Source: DASXTB01 sp036505615 (GTDB lineage Bacteria; Acidobacteriota; UBA6911; JACQSX01). From it: a stretch of DNA of 24,940 bases. How positions within the stretch are numbered: position 1 is the stretch's first letter; the number at the start of each line of letters is the position of its first letter. Both the position numbers and the translations under genes were made by a program. The stretch lies in contig DASXTB010000164.1 in NCBI GenBank assembly GCA_036505615.1, forward strand, positions 1 to 24,940. Direction: 5' to 3'. A model generated the notes under the pieces. The model saw nothing but the letters and a program-made list of their open reading frames with translations, searched no databases and was not told the DNA's origin. Shown here in pieces: positions 15,801-23,065 of the stretch.

Positions 15801-16313
15801 AGTACAGTCCTGGCAGGCGAGTGCTCACGCCAGTTGCGGACTATGTCCTACCTGCTGCACCCGCCGCTGCTGGATGAGGTTGGCCTTCCTGCCGCCTTGA
15901 AGTGGTACACGGAGGGTTTTACCAAGCGTAGCGATGTGAGGACGGAACTGCATCTGCCACCGAACCTGGGCCGGATGCCGCCGGACATAGAAAGGACGCT
16001 GTTTCGAATCGTGCAGGAATGCCTCACTAATATTCACCGCCATTCCGGAAGTCCGACTGCGACGGTTCGCCTGTCGCTACGACCAGGTGCCGGCGAAGTG
16101 ACCTTGGAAGTGAAGGACCAAGGTCGTGGGTTCTCCGCAGAAGGTTTGTCCGGCGGCGGCGATTCCACAGCGGGTGTCGGCATTGCAGGGATGCGCGAAC
16201 GGGTCAAGCAGCTCGGTGGTAGTATACAAATTGAATCTGGCAGCCACGGCACTGCCGTAAAGGCAACGCTGCCGATTCCCAAGGCTCGGAAAACGAGACA
16301 TCGGGAAACCTAG
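12885..16313 (+). CDS. CheB-CheR-PAS-histidine kinase fusion protein
   Basis: 1142 residues. CheB methylesterase (about 31-215) keeps its triad: S39 in GASAGG, H66 in QHLDP, D158 in GTASDGT. CheR methyltransferase (about 235-495) has the SAM site GCSTGEEAYS (338-347) and ATDIN. A segment of about 120 residues links to a long coiled coil of NEEL repeats (about 683-762), a PAS domain (765-870), a second coiled coil, and a HisKA_3-type kinase (His938 in ARELHD) with HATPase (N1049, DQGRGF 1078-1083, GVGIAGM 1097-1103). CheB lacks its receiver domain. No receptor, CheA or CheW gene is nearby, so the esterase/methyltransferase pair probably controls the kinase internally or acts on remote receptors. 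A NarL-type response regulator is expected elsewhere. M21 (12945) is an alternative start. Confidence 0.95.
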   Translation: MKRKRSPRLEETKKKSKSNYMEVRKLESKSFPIAGIGASAGGLEAFKRLLEHLPSHTGISFVLVQHLDPTHGSILSELLSKATKVPVTEVKDGMAVEADHVYVIPPNRNMAISGGVLKLLPRKETRGQHRPIDYFLRSLAEDQGNKAIGVILSGTASDGTLGLAAIKAEGGITFAQDEKSAKYDSMPRSAVAAGCVDFILPPEKIAEEVVRICRHPYLVPSRVAKPAELPPEGKDSLKKILALLRKTTGVNFTLYKSTTLKRRIARRMVLHRIEGFEDYIAYLQKNKGEVEALYEDILINVTSFFRSPEAFKVLKKKVFPKLIKNRPTDESVRIWVVGCSTGEEAYSMAITFLEFADGLATNVPVTIFATDINEKAIEKARLGIYTKNVLHDVSPERRRRFFVEENGSYRIIKPIRDMCVFARQDLTRDPPFSRLDLISCRNLLIYMDSVLQAKIVPTFHYALKPKGFLMLGASETISSFPGLFAPEDKKHRVYCKKHSPLPLNFDFTARSYADHAEGELASTRATPHADWGGLDLQKEADRIVLARYAPAGVLVNSDMEILQFRGSTSPYLEPAPGMASLNLLKMAREGLLVALRTAVHEARKNNNHVRKEGMRVRRNGQVSEVNLEVIPIKGSSASERYFMVLFEPVRPAAKRQSPKTAPREAKRGAGRQTEDQDSVRLQQELAAAREYLQSIIEQHEATNEELQTANEEVQSSNEELQSMNEELETSKEELESANEELTTVNEEMQNRNLELNQLNNDLINLLAGVQIPIVMIGSDRRVRRFTPVAAEVLNLIAADVGRPITNIKLNIDVPNFEELIEKVIGTAAATNLEIQDREGRWYSMRIHPYRTLDNKIDGAVIVLVDVDARKRAEDLIGKAKEELEIRVKERTADLVKANAFLKQEISDRRRAEESVRNLSRRLLKSQDEERRRIARELHDTTAQSLASLEINLSVVEKSASMLDEKTRKALSESTVLAGECSRQLRTMSYLLHPPLLDEVGLPAALKWYTEGFTKRSDVRTELHLPPNLGRMPPDIERTLFRIVQECLTNIHRHSGSPTATVRLSLRPGAGEVTLEVKDQGRGFSAEGLSGGGDSTAGVGIAGMRERVKQLGGSIQIESGSHGTAVKATLPIPKARKTRHRET

Positions 16314-16407
16314 CCTCGGAGATTATTCACAAACATTCACCTCAGATGATTGGTCGGACTCTGCCTGCAAGCCGGTGACTAGGTTAAAATTTTTAATGGA
16401 GTCGGAG

Positions 16408-17220
16408 ATGAACCTTGTCGTAGCGTTGCTGATAACGTTCACGTTCGCCAACCAAACCACGTACGAGGAGAAAATCAAGGGAGCGAAAGAATGCTTTTAT
16501 GAAGACAGGTACGCGGAGGCGGAACGACTGGTGATGGAGGCGCGGACGATTGACCCAACTGATCCTGAAAGTTACGAGCTGAGGACGACCATTATCTTGT
16601 TTCGCCTGAAGCATATCACAGGAATTGAAGGGGCTCGGGAGGAGGGGAACGTCAAAGAAACAAAAAAAACCCTCACAGCGTGCGCTCTGTGCCCGGGACT
16701 AGTGAAGCAATTTGAAAACGATGCCGCCGAAGGGACTCGGCTGGCCCGGCAGGTACTTGTAAATAGGCCCGATGATGAACGAGCCACGTTTCTCCTTGCG
16801 AAAATAGCTCTCAACAAGCTGTGGCTCAACCTGCAGATCCTGGATAAACTGGAAGGGTGGCGAGAGTACAAGGAGGCGAGAAAATTCCTAGCCAAAGTGC
16901 TGGCGCGAAACCCCAACCATGTACGGGCGCTTACCGCCTCAGGATGGATTAACTATATCGTTGCCCAGCGTAACCTTTTAGTGCGAGCAGTCTTGGGGGG
17001 TGGAAGCAAGAAAACGGCACTCAAACAGGTCCGTCAGGCAGCATCATGTGGTCGGTGCGCGTTCTTTGACAGGATTGAAGCAAGGTTCAGTCTCTTGGAT
17101 ATGCTCAAACAGGAAAAGTCTTTTGCCGAGGCAGTTGTGTTAGCCAAAGAATTGAGCGTCCGGTTTCCGGAAAACGCATCTCTTATTGATCTTATCGGCC
17201 AGAAAACTGTGCCACCCTAG
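16408..17220 (+). CDS. Exported TPR-repeat protein
   Basis: ATG 16408 is chosen because GGAG precedes it with 6-base spacing and it opens directly into a short signal peptide (NLVVALLITFTFA). GTG 16375 and ATG 16396 would put extra charged residues before the signal. The mature part is a set of degenerate tetratricopeptide helices: YEEKIKGAKECFYEDRYAEAERL, a central pair near ARKFLAKVLARNPNHVRALTASGWI, and AEAVVLAKELSVRFPENASL. Two Cys pairs occur (CALCPG and CGRC), of unknown meaning. It starts about 95 bases after the chemotaxis-like fusion on the same strand. It is probably a periplasmic scaffold; no named family is recognised. Confidence 0.7.
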   Translation: MNLVVALLITFTFANQTTYEEKIKGAKECFYEDRYAEAERLVMEARTIDPTDPESYELRTTIILFRLKHITGIEGAREEGNVKETKKTLTACALCPGLVKQFENDAAEGTRLARQVLVNRPDDERATFLLAKIALNKLWLNLQILDKLEGWREYKEARKFLAKVLARNPNHVRALTASGWINYIVAQRNLLVRAVLGGGSKKTALKQVRQAASCGRCAFFDRIEARFSLLDMLKQEKSFAEAVVLAKELSVRFPENASLIDLIGQKTVPP

Positions 17221-17257
17221 TTGCTTCTCCGGTGATCGCCTGCGGCATTAAAAGCTC

Positions 17258-18133
17258 TCAGACGCGGGCCACGAGGTTTTCAGCCGTTCTTCGCCTGTCG
17301 AAATCTTGTAATTGACTTTCGACAGACAAATGTCGTGGGGTGCTGGCCTGCCGCCGTGTCCGGTAGTACTGTTCAATGGCGGACGCCAGCTTCTTCGGAT
17401 CAAAGATCAGGAGTCTGGGGTTGAGCTTGGTCAACGCCTGAAGATCTTCCATAATCGAAGGGTCAAGATTTCTGTCGCTTGCGATCAGGAGTTCGTTTTC
17501 AAACCTGCCTAACGGCAATAAACTGTGTCGCAATGCCAGGGATTCTGGTATCAGGTTTCGAACTCGTCGATCGAGCATTGCAGATCCTGCGGCCAAAACG
17601 TCTTGTTGACGCAGTTGTTGTTCTAAGTCCACTGGCAATTGTTCTGTGTGCAGCAGGCCGAGATTGAGAAGAACTCTGGGAAGAGTCCTCGATTCAGCTT
17701 TCTTATTTTCGGTAGGTTTCGCGTCGTCATTTCTCTCGCCGTCCGATTTCCGATTAACCTGGCTCCGGTGAATAAGGTCTTCCAGTAACAGTTTGAATCC
17801 CGGAATCCGGCATCGAATGACCTGGACGAGGACGCCCAAACGCTGACAGAGTTGCAACACTTGGTCGTTGCGGATGCACCCCTCGGTGGCCAGCACAAGG
17901 CAGTTGCCACTGTAATTGACGGGGAGGACCTCAAAATCGCGCGCCACATCAGCGGGGAAACGAACCAGCAGATTGGGATCGACCTGAACTGTAAGGGCAA
18001 TACCGATCTGCTCTCCGATGGATCGACTCCTCAGGTACTTCTTAATCTGCCTTACCATTGTTGGCCTACCCAAGATCTGCTGCAAGACTTGGCCGGCAAG
18101 CGACTGCTCTCGGCGTCTGCGAAAGCCTTCCAA
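17258..18133 (-). CDS. Stand-alone MshEN (GspE N-terminal)-like protein
   Basis: 291 residues from TTG 18133 (AAAGG upstream); ATG 18058 is the next choice. Two degenerate copies of the type II secretion ATPase N-terminal domain can be seen. The first is about residues 25-122 (FPADVARDFEVLPVNYSGNCL), the second about 150-257 (IPESLALRHSLLPLGRFENELLIASD and AIEQYY). They are separated by a polar, acidic and basic linker (124-149). The second copy opens with LPRVLLNLGLLHTEQL at 151-166 and EQQ at 171-173. This follows the cyclic-di-GMP MshEN pattern RLGxxLVxxG...L...L..Q but lacks its Arg and first Gly. There is no ATPase domain. A c-di-GMP-linked adaptor is possible; binding is doubtful given the changed residues. 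Confidence 0.6.
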   Translation of the reverse strand: MEGFRRRREQSLAGQVLQQILGRPTMVRQIKKYLRSRSIGEQIGIALTVQVDPNLLVRFPADVARDFEVLPVNYSGNCLVLATEGCIRNDQVLQLCQRLGVLVQVIRCRIPGFKLLLEDLIHRSQVNRKSDGERNDDAKPTENKKAESRTLPRVLLNLGLLHTEQLPVDLEQQLRQQDVLAAGSAMLDRRVRNLIPESLALRHSLLPLGRFENELLIASDRNLDPSIMEDLQALTKLNPRLLIFDPKKLASAIEQYYRTRRQASTPRHLSVESQLQDFDRRRTAENLVARV

Positions 18134-18274
18134 ACAAGACCTTTATTTGGAATTGCAGCAAGCAACTCTTGTGCCAGTACATACGTCGCCGGAGTCGATG
18201 CGTGCTAACACATATAACACAATTAATTAGGGCACTAGCGATCGACCCCTGCGCAAGGAGCGAAGTCCCTGAAC

Positions 18275-18310
18275 CGTCAAAATGCCGCCTTCTCCGGCGA
18301 TGTTTTGACG
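18275..18310. other. Stem-loop with 8-base perfect outer stem
   Basis: CGTCAAAA (18275-18282) pairs with TTTTGACG (18303-18310), and GCCG/CGGC pair inside. No U tract follows on either strand, so a typical intrinsic terminator is not indicated. It lies in the 264-base gap between two minus-strand genes, upstream of the MshEN-like gene, which otherwise shows nothing firm. Confidence 0.45.
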
Positions 18311-18353
18311 CTAGAAGATTTCCTAGTAAAAGTGAATTCCGAAGACCTGACCC

Positions 18354-18385
18354 CAGGATGGCGGCCTGAGCACAGGATGGCGGCC
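18354..18385. repeat. Short direct repeat CAGGATGGCGGCC
   Basis: The 13-base unit occurs at 18354-18366 and 18373-18385, 19 bases apart, just past the stop of the HEAGH membrane protein. It resembles small dispersed GC-rich repeats rather than an attachment site; no mobile gene is near. Confidence 0.5.
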
Positions 18386-18397
18386 GCAGGGCATAGG

Positions 18398-18907
18398 CTA
18401 CAGACCGGTTGGCACGGGCGTATCAATGCGCGAGTTCTCAAGCGCCAGATACAATGCGGCGACTATGACCAAGGTGCCTGCCATGCGAATCATACTCGCA
18501 ATCTTTGTGGTTGACGCCATCAGTCCGAGATGGCTCAACATGTAGTTCCAATCGTGCGTCGAATCCGGTCCACCAAGTAGTGGAAGCCGCATGGCGATGG
18601 AATCGGCGGCGTATACCGATACGTTCAGAATGCTCTCTCCCACCCAGAACATTACCAGCGCGGCTGAATACGGCTGGTCGTTCCAATAAAAATATCCGAC
18701 GAATATTGCCGGCAGGATTACCTGGAACAAGGATCCTCCAGCAATTGTCATGAACTGGCCGAAGGGTGTGAAGACAAGATGGCCTGCCTCATGAATGAGC
18801 AGATTCACTCCGTCAATTAAGTGCCACTGATGTGGGTCCCAGGCGCACCAAAGGAAGTAAATTCCAGCTAAGAGGGCGACGCCCGCTCTTATCGGACTTC
18901 TCCTCAT
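18398..18907 (-). CDS. Small membrane protein with HEAGH zinc-metallopeptidase-like motif
   Basis: 169 residues from ATG 18907, with AAAGGA close upstream. Several membrane helices: about 8-21, 57-74, 80-97 and 143-156. LLIHEAGHLVF at 37-47 contains HExxH inside a hydrophobic stretch, as in site-2-type (M50) proteases. No standard NxxPxxxLDG motif is present, so it is not a classical S2P; a third ligand might be Glu91, His118 or His126. The protein probably sits in the inner membrane, and its substrate is unknown. No functional link to the neighbouring genes is evident. Confidence 0.6.
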   Translation of the reverse strand: MRRSPIRAGVALLAGIYFLWCAWDPHQWHLIDGVNLLIHEAGHLVFTPFGQFMTIAGGSLFQVILPAIFVGYFYWNDQPYSAALVMFWVGESILNVSVYAADSIAMRLPLLGGPDSTHDWNYMLSHLGLMASTTKIASMIRMAGTLVIVAALYLALENSRIDTPVPTGL

Positions 18908-19000
18908 TAGTTCCTTTGTTGGGGCAAGCCATCTCTCGATAGCTTACCGGAAAAGCCAATCGACTCAGCGCTTGGCGCACGTGAGTCACTCTGGAGACAA

Positions 19001-21160
19001 TTATCTGAACCGTGCCACGTCGAAGACGCCTTGGACGCCCTTGATGCAGGTGATCACCTTGTCCAAATGACGCATGTCCTTGATCTGGACTGTCATGTCG
19101 ATCCTCCCGCTGCGGTCTTCATGACTGCTGGCCTTGACGTTAACTATATTGGTGTCCACTTTGGCCACCGCGGCGGTGATATCGGCCAGGATTCCCTGCC
19201 GATCCTCGGTTTGGATGCTGACCTTGACCGGGTAAACTTCGCCGTCGACGTCTCCCGTCCACTCCACATCAATTCTTCGCTCCGGATTGTGAAGCAGGTT
19301 CTCCAGGTTCGGACAATGAGCTGCATGAACTGCTATCCCCTTTCCCACCGTGATATAACCGACGATTTCCTCTCCTCGAATCGGGTTGCAGCATTTGGCC
19401 CGGTACACCAGAAGGTCGTCGTGCCCCTTGACTTTAATTTTCGAATCGGACCGGCGCAGTACTTTGTTGACTACCGAAGTGAGCTTTGAATCCTTGGGTT
19501 CAGGTGTATCCGGCTTGACAAGTTCCGGATCAACCTGCATCAAGACATTGCGAGCCTGAATTTTTCCGTACCCGATGTCCGAAAGGACATCATCCAGCTT
19601 TTGATAGTTGTAGTGCAGGACCACCTTTTGTTGCAGGTCGCCCGGCTGCATGAACTTCTTCAGGTTCACCTTGAATTTCCGGGCTTCCTTCTCAAGCAGT
19701 TTCCTGCCGACCTCGATGGCGCGCTCCTTTTGCTTGGTGTTTATCCAGTGCCGGATTCGGTTTCGGGCGCGAGAGGTTTTCACGAAGGAGAGCCAGTCGC
19801 GACTGGGCTTCGGCTCCGTTCCTGTCATAATTTCGCAGATCTCTCCGTTCTTGAGCTTGTACTTGAGCGGGACCAGGCGGCCATTTACTTTCGCGCCGAC
19901 GCATTTGTGACCCACCTCGGTGTGAATGGCATAGGCGAAATCCACGGGTGTGGCGTTGCGCGGCAGTGTGATCACGTCGCCCCGAGGAGTGAAAATGTAG
20001 GTCTCCTCGGGATAGAGATCGATTTTAAGATCGGAAAGGAACTGCTGCGGGTCTTTTACTTCCTGCTGCCATTCCAGCAGGTGGCGGAGCCAGGCGAAGC
20101 GCTGGTCGTCCTGTTCCTCCTTGAGCTTGCCCTCTTTGTATTTCCAGTGCGCAGCGATTCCCTCTTCCGCTACGCGGTGCATCTCCCGAGTTCGAATCTG
20201 TACCTCAAAAGGCTGGCCGTTCTTGCTGATCACTGTAGTATGCAGCGACTGATACATGTTCGCGCGAGGCATTGCGATATAGTCCTTAATCCGCCCCGGT
20301 ACGGGGCTCCAGAGGTTGTTTACAATGCCAAGCACCGTGTAACAGTCTCTGACCGAGTCAGTCAGGATCCGCAAAGCGATGAAATCATAAACCTGTTCCA
20401 CGGAAATCTTCTGACGGCGCATCTTGTTATAGATGCTGTAAATGCGCTTAATACGGTTCTGGATCTCGGCCTGAATGCCGTGCTCCTTGAGCCTTTCCTC
20501 GATCTCCTGTGTCACTTCGGCGATGAAGGAATCGCTGTAACTTTTCTTTTTACGAACCTGCTCGACGATATTCTTGTAGGTTGATGGATCTAGATAACTG
20601 AACGCCAGATCTTCGAGCTCCGAACGCACTTTGGCCATACCCAGCCGGTGAGCAATGGGAGCATAAATATCCAGCGTCTCCTGCGCGATCAGTTTTTGTT
20701 TCTCAGGCGGCAGGTACTGGAGGGTGCGCATGTTGTGCAGCCGATCGGCCAGCTTGACCAGGATGACGCGGACGTCGTCGACCATGGCCATCAGCAGCTT
20801 GCGGAAGTTTTCGGCTTGTTTCTCCTGTTTGCTGGAGAACTGGATCTTGCTGATCTTGGTCACACCGTCAACGATGTGCGCCACTTCTTCGCCAAAGAGC
20901 TCCTTTATGGTTTCCAGCGTGGTCAATGTGTCTTCAAGGACGTCATGCAGCAGCCCGACGCTGACACTTACTACGTCGAGCTTCATTTCGGCCAGCAGGT
21001 TGGCTACTTCCAGTGGATGTGAAAGGTAGGGTTCGCCGGATTGCCGTACTTGCCCCTTGTGCTCGCGCGCAGAAAAGACGTAGGCTTTGCGCAACAAATC
21101 GAAATCCGCGCCGGGATGATACTTTTCCACCTTCTGCGCAAGATCTTCAAAACGGATCAT
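19001..21160 (-). CDS. rel: Bifunctional (p)ppGpp synthetase/hydrolase (Rel/RSH)
   Basis: 719 residues from ATG 21160 (MIRFEDLAQKV); the frame is open further upstream but that part overlaps the TPR lipoprotein gene and is not conserved. The hydrolase HD domain has H48, H72-D73 (LLHDVLEDT) and ADRLHNMRTL. The synthetase domain has YDFIALRI and GRIKDYIAMPRANMYQSLHT; RIKD at 290-293 is the RxKD form typical of bifunctional enzymes. A TGS domain (about 387-447, TPRGDVITLP), a cysteine-containing segment (YRAKCCNPI, HCPN) and a C-terminal ACT domain follow. Both activities therefore look intact. It makes and destroys the stringent-response alarmone. It is the last gene of a minus-strand run starting at tonB, 87 bases after the lipoprotein gene. 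Confidence 0.96.
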   Translation of the reverse strand: MIRFEDLAQKVEKYHPGADFDLLRKAYVFSAREHKGQVRQSGEPYLSHPLEVANLLAEMKLDVVSVSVGLLHDVLEDTLTTLETIKELFGEEVAHIVDGVTKISKIQFSSKQEKQAENFRKLLMAMVDDVRVILVKLADRLHNMRTLQYLPPEKQKLIAQETLDIYAPIAHRLGMAKVRSELEDLAFSYLDPSTYKNIVEQVRKKKSYSDSFIAEVTQEIEERLKEHGIQAEIQNRIKRIYSIYNKMRRQKISVEQVYDFIALRILTDSVRDCYTVLGIVNNLWSPVPGRIKDYIAMPRANMYQSLHTTVISKNGQPFEVQIRTREMHRVAEEGIAAHWKYKEGKLKEEQDDQRFAWLRHLLEWQQEVKDPQQFLSDLKIDLYPEETYIFTPRGDVITLPRNATPVDFAYAIHTEVGHKCVGAKVNGRLVPLKYKLKNGEICEIMTGTEPKPSRDWLSFVKTSRARNRIRHWINTKQKERAIEVGRKLLEKEARKFKVNLKKFMQPGDLQQKVVLHYNYQKLDDVLSDIGYGKIQARNVLMQVDPELVKPDTPEPKDSKLTSVVNKVLRRSDSKIKVKGHDDLLVYRAKCCNPIRGEEIVGYITVGKGIAVHAAHCPNLENLLHNPERRIDVEWTGDVDGEVYPVKVSIQTEDRQGILADITAAVAKVDTNIVNVKASSHEDRSGRIDMTVQIKDMRHLDKVITCIKGVQGVFDVARFR

Positions 21161-21246
21161 ATAACTTCTATTGTAAACGATTTTGAATGGATGGCGGTTC
21201 GATTGCGGAGCGGCGCACGGCCTTGCGCCGCTACTGAAGGGGTGCT

Positions 21247-22044
21247 CTACTTGCCGGTCTTGCCCGGCATCATGCTCTTGCGCTGTTTTTCTTCTTCCTC
21301 CTGTTGCTTTTTCTTCATTTCCATTGCCCGCAAAGCAAGTTTGTCGGCCTCCTTGAGCCACTGTTGCTTTTGAGCTTCATCGGAGGACAATTTAGCCTTC
21401 TCGCGGTAGAGTAAATTGAGGAACTGCGCAGCGTCGGAGTATTCGGGTTTGATCTCCAGCGCCTTCTTCAAAGCGTCGATCCCCTCGTCGACCAGCCGCA
21501 TCATCTCTTCCTTCTCTTTGCCCGACATGTCCTTGACCAGTTCGCCGGTGGGCCCCGTCTTCGGATACACCAGGTTAAAGTTGGTGCTGCCAATGCCGTA
21601 GAGCGGTTCCGGATTGGAAGGATCTGCCTCCAAGCGCTTGCGGTACCATTGCTTGGCCTTGTCAAAATCACCCAAATCACTGTAGGTACGCGCTATGCTG
21701 GCCATAGCGGTGATGTTTTTCGGATCCTTCTTCAAGACCTCCTCGAACTTCTCAATCGAGATCTTGGCGTTTTTTTCGTTGTCCGGGGTGGTAGAACCTG
21801 GAACGTACATCGTGCGGTAGGTGGTGGCCAAATAGAGATCTGCTTGAATGAGGTCGGGATCAAGTCGAGTAGCCTCTTCAAAGTACTTGATGGCTTCGTC
21901 GTATCTTTTCCCCTTGTATGCGGTGGTGCCTTTATTTAACTGGTCACGCGCCTTCAGCTTATCGACCAACTGGCAGCCAGAACTTCCGAGCAGAAGCAGA
22001 ACAAGCAGGCTAAACATGGCAAGTTGCTTGCCATTCCTTCTCAT
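21247..22044 (-). CDS. TPR lipoprotein
   Basis: 265 residues from ATG 22044 with GGAGG six bases upstream. A lipoprotein signal ends at LLLLGSSGC (Cys24), so the protein should be lipidated in the envelope. TPR units follow: RDQLNKGTTAYKGKRYDEAI, KFEEVLKKDPKNITAMASIA, and KALEIKPEYSDAAQFLNLLY. The tail is a charged Lys/Glu/Gln helix (about 236-258). It directly follows the second exbD, so it is probably co-transcribed with the TonB energising system. TPR lipoproteins in this place are common in Acidobacteriota and related phyla; a role in assembly or contact with the TonB complex is inferred. Confidence 0.88.
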   Translation of the reverse strand: MRRNGKQLAMFSLLVLLLLGSSGCQLVDKLKARDQLNKGTTAYKGKRYDEAIKYFEEATRLDPDLIQADLYLATTYRTMYVPGSTTPDNEKNAKISIEKFEEVLKKDPKNITAMASIARTYSDLGDFDKAKQWYRKRLEADPSNPEPLYGIGSTNFNLVYPKTGPTGELVKDMSGKEKEEMMRLVDEGIDALKKALEIKPEYSDAAQFLNLLYREKAKLSSDEAQKQQWLKEADKLALRAMEMKKKQQEEEEKQRKSMMPGKTGK

Positions 22045-22071
22045 TTCAGGCCTCCGAGAATGGTGGAAAAA

Positions 22072-22497
22072 TTAGGACTTTACTTCTTCATCCGTGATTA
22101 AGCCGATGTCGCCTACCCCCGATCCTTTAGCGATATCGATGACCTTCACTACCGCGCCGAAAGGGAGGTCTCTTGATCCGCGGATGAACATGTTTTTGTT
22201 TGCGCGAGCGCTGTAGATGTCAAACAGACGCGGGCCCAACTGGTCCATTGTCACCGGATCTGCATTGATCATGAGGTTGGATTGTGCATCAATAGACACG
22301 ACGATGGTATCGGTGATGATCTTGACATTCTTGGGCATCTCTTCTTGCTGAGATTTCTGTGGAACCCTGGCCTCAAGATCGTACTGATCGGTCGGCTGAA
22401 TAACCATGAAGATAATCAGCAACACCAGGAGAATATCGATATAGGGGGTGACGTTGATATCCGACTTCTGGCCCCCTGAGCCGAAGGTCATTGCCAT
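22072..22497 (-). CDS. exbD: ExbD/TolR-family protein, second copy
   Basis: 141 residues: a short cytoplasmic start, SDINVTPYIDILLVLLIIFM with the membrane Asp needed for proton use, then the periplasmic ExbD domain (VVSIDAQSNLMIN, NMFIRGSRDLPFGAVVKVID). ExbD works with ExbB as a proton-driven motor that powers TonB. It lies between the other exbD and the TPR lipoprotein gene. It differs strongly in its periplasmic part from the first copy, so the two are not a recent duplication and may form a mixed dimer or serve different partners. Confidence 0.95.
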   Translation of the reverse strand: MAMTFGSGGQKSDINVTPYIDILLVLLIIFMVIQPTDQYDLEARVPQKSQQEEMPKNVKIITDTIVVSIDAQSNLMINADPVTMDQLGPRLFDIYSARANKNMFIRGSRDLPFGAVVKVIDIAKGSGVGDIGLITDEEVKS

Positions 22498-22549
22498 AGT
22501 ATTTCAAAGTCCCAATCAATAAAGGCGGCCGCGCACGAGCGGCGGTTAG

Positions 22550-23065
22550 TTACGATTTCGAGCCTTTCGGCTTGGGAGCGGCCTTTGGAGCGGCCCCTCT
22601 TACCGGGGTCACGGCTCTGGCCGAACCGAAGCCTTTCTCCTCGCGGTCCACCAACAGGCCGATCCGCTCCATTCCCGCCTCACGGGCTTTATTTACGACA
22701 GCCACCACCTTGCCGAACTTCACGGCGATGTCGCTCTTTATAAACAGCGGCTTGTCGCTGGACCTCTTCGCGGCGTCTATCAGTCTATCCTGCAATTGGT
22801 CCAGGGTAACTTCGGCCGATTTACCGCCCGAACCTATATAAACCTTTTCGTCGCGGGAAAGATAAACGGTGGTCGCGTCCTCGGAGCTAGGATTCGGCGC
22901 CACTTGCGCATTGGAGGCCTTGGCCAAGTTGACAACGACGCCTTCCTGCAGCAGAGGCGTGGTGATCATGAAGATAATCAGCAGAACCAGCATGATGTCT
23001 GCCATCGGGGTGACGTTGATGTCTGACGTTGCCCCGCTGATCTTGGTTCCCTTACTACTAGACAT
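22550..23065 (-). CDS. exbD: ExbD/TolR-family protein, first copy
   Basis: The N-terminal membrane helix SDINVTPMADIMLVLLIIFM carries the key Asp. The periplasmic domain has TTVYLSRDEKVYIGSGG and KPLFIKSDIAVKFGKVVAVVNKAREAGMERIGLLVDREE. An Ala/Pro/Lys-rich tail of about 25 residues (APKAAPKPKG) is extra compared with the usual ExbD. ATG 23065 is used; GTG 23071, two codons earlier, is possible. The start overlaps the exbB stop, indicating coupled translation and equal supply of motor parts. Confidence 0.95.
   Translation of the reverse strand: MSSSKGTKISGATSDINVTPMADIMLVLLIIFMITTPLLQEGVVVNLAKASNAQVAPNPSSEDATTVYLSRDEKVYIGSGGKSAEVTLDQLQDRLIDAAKRSSDKPLFIKSDIAVKFGKVVAVVNKAREAGMERIGLLVDREEKGFGSARAVTPVRGAAPKAAPKPKGSKS

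Noticed and set aside
18354..18385. 13-base direct repeats as a CRISPR or attachment site
   Set aside because: Only two units with a 6-base gap, and no integrase or cas gene in the window.
18410..18425. TTGGCACG near the HEAGH gene end
   Set aside because: The spacing to GC is wrong and it lies inside the coding region with no downstream plus-strand gene.
19601..20584. 327-codon plus-strand ORF
   Set aside because: It lies fully antisense to the clearly conserved rel gene, and its translation shows no domain or plausible composition.
21161..21361. N-terminal extension of rel by 67 codons
   Set aside because: It overlaps the end of the TPR lipoprotein gene and has no RSH-like sequence; ATG 21160 gives the normal family start.
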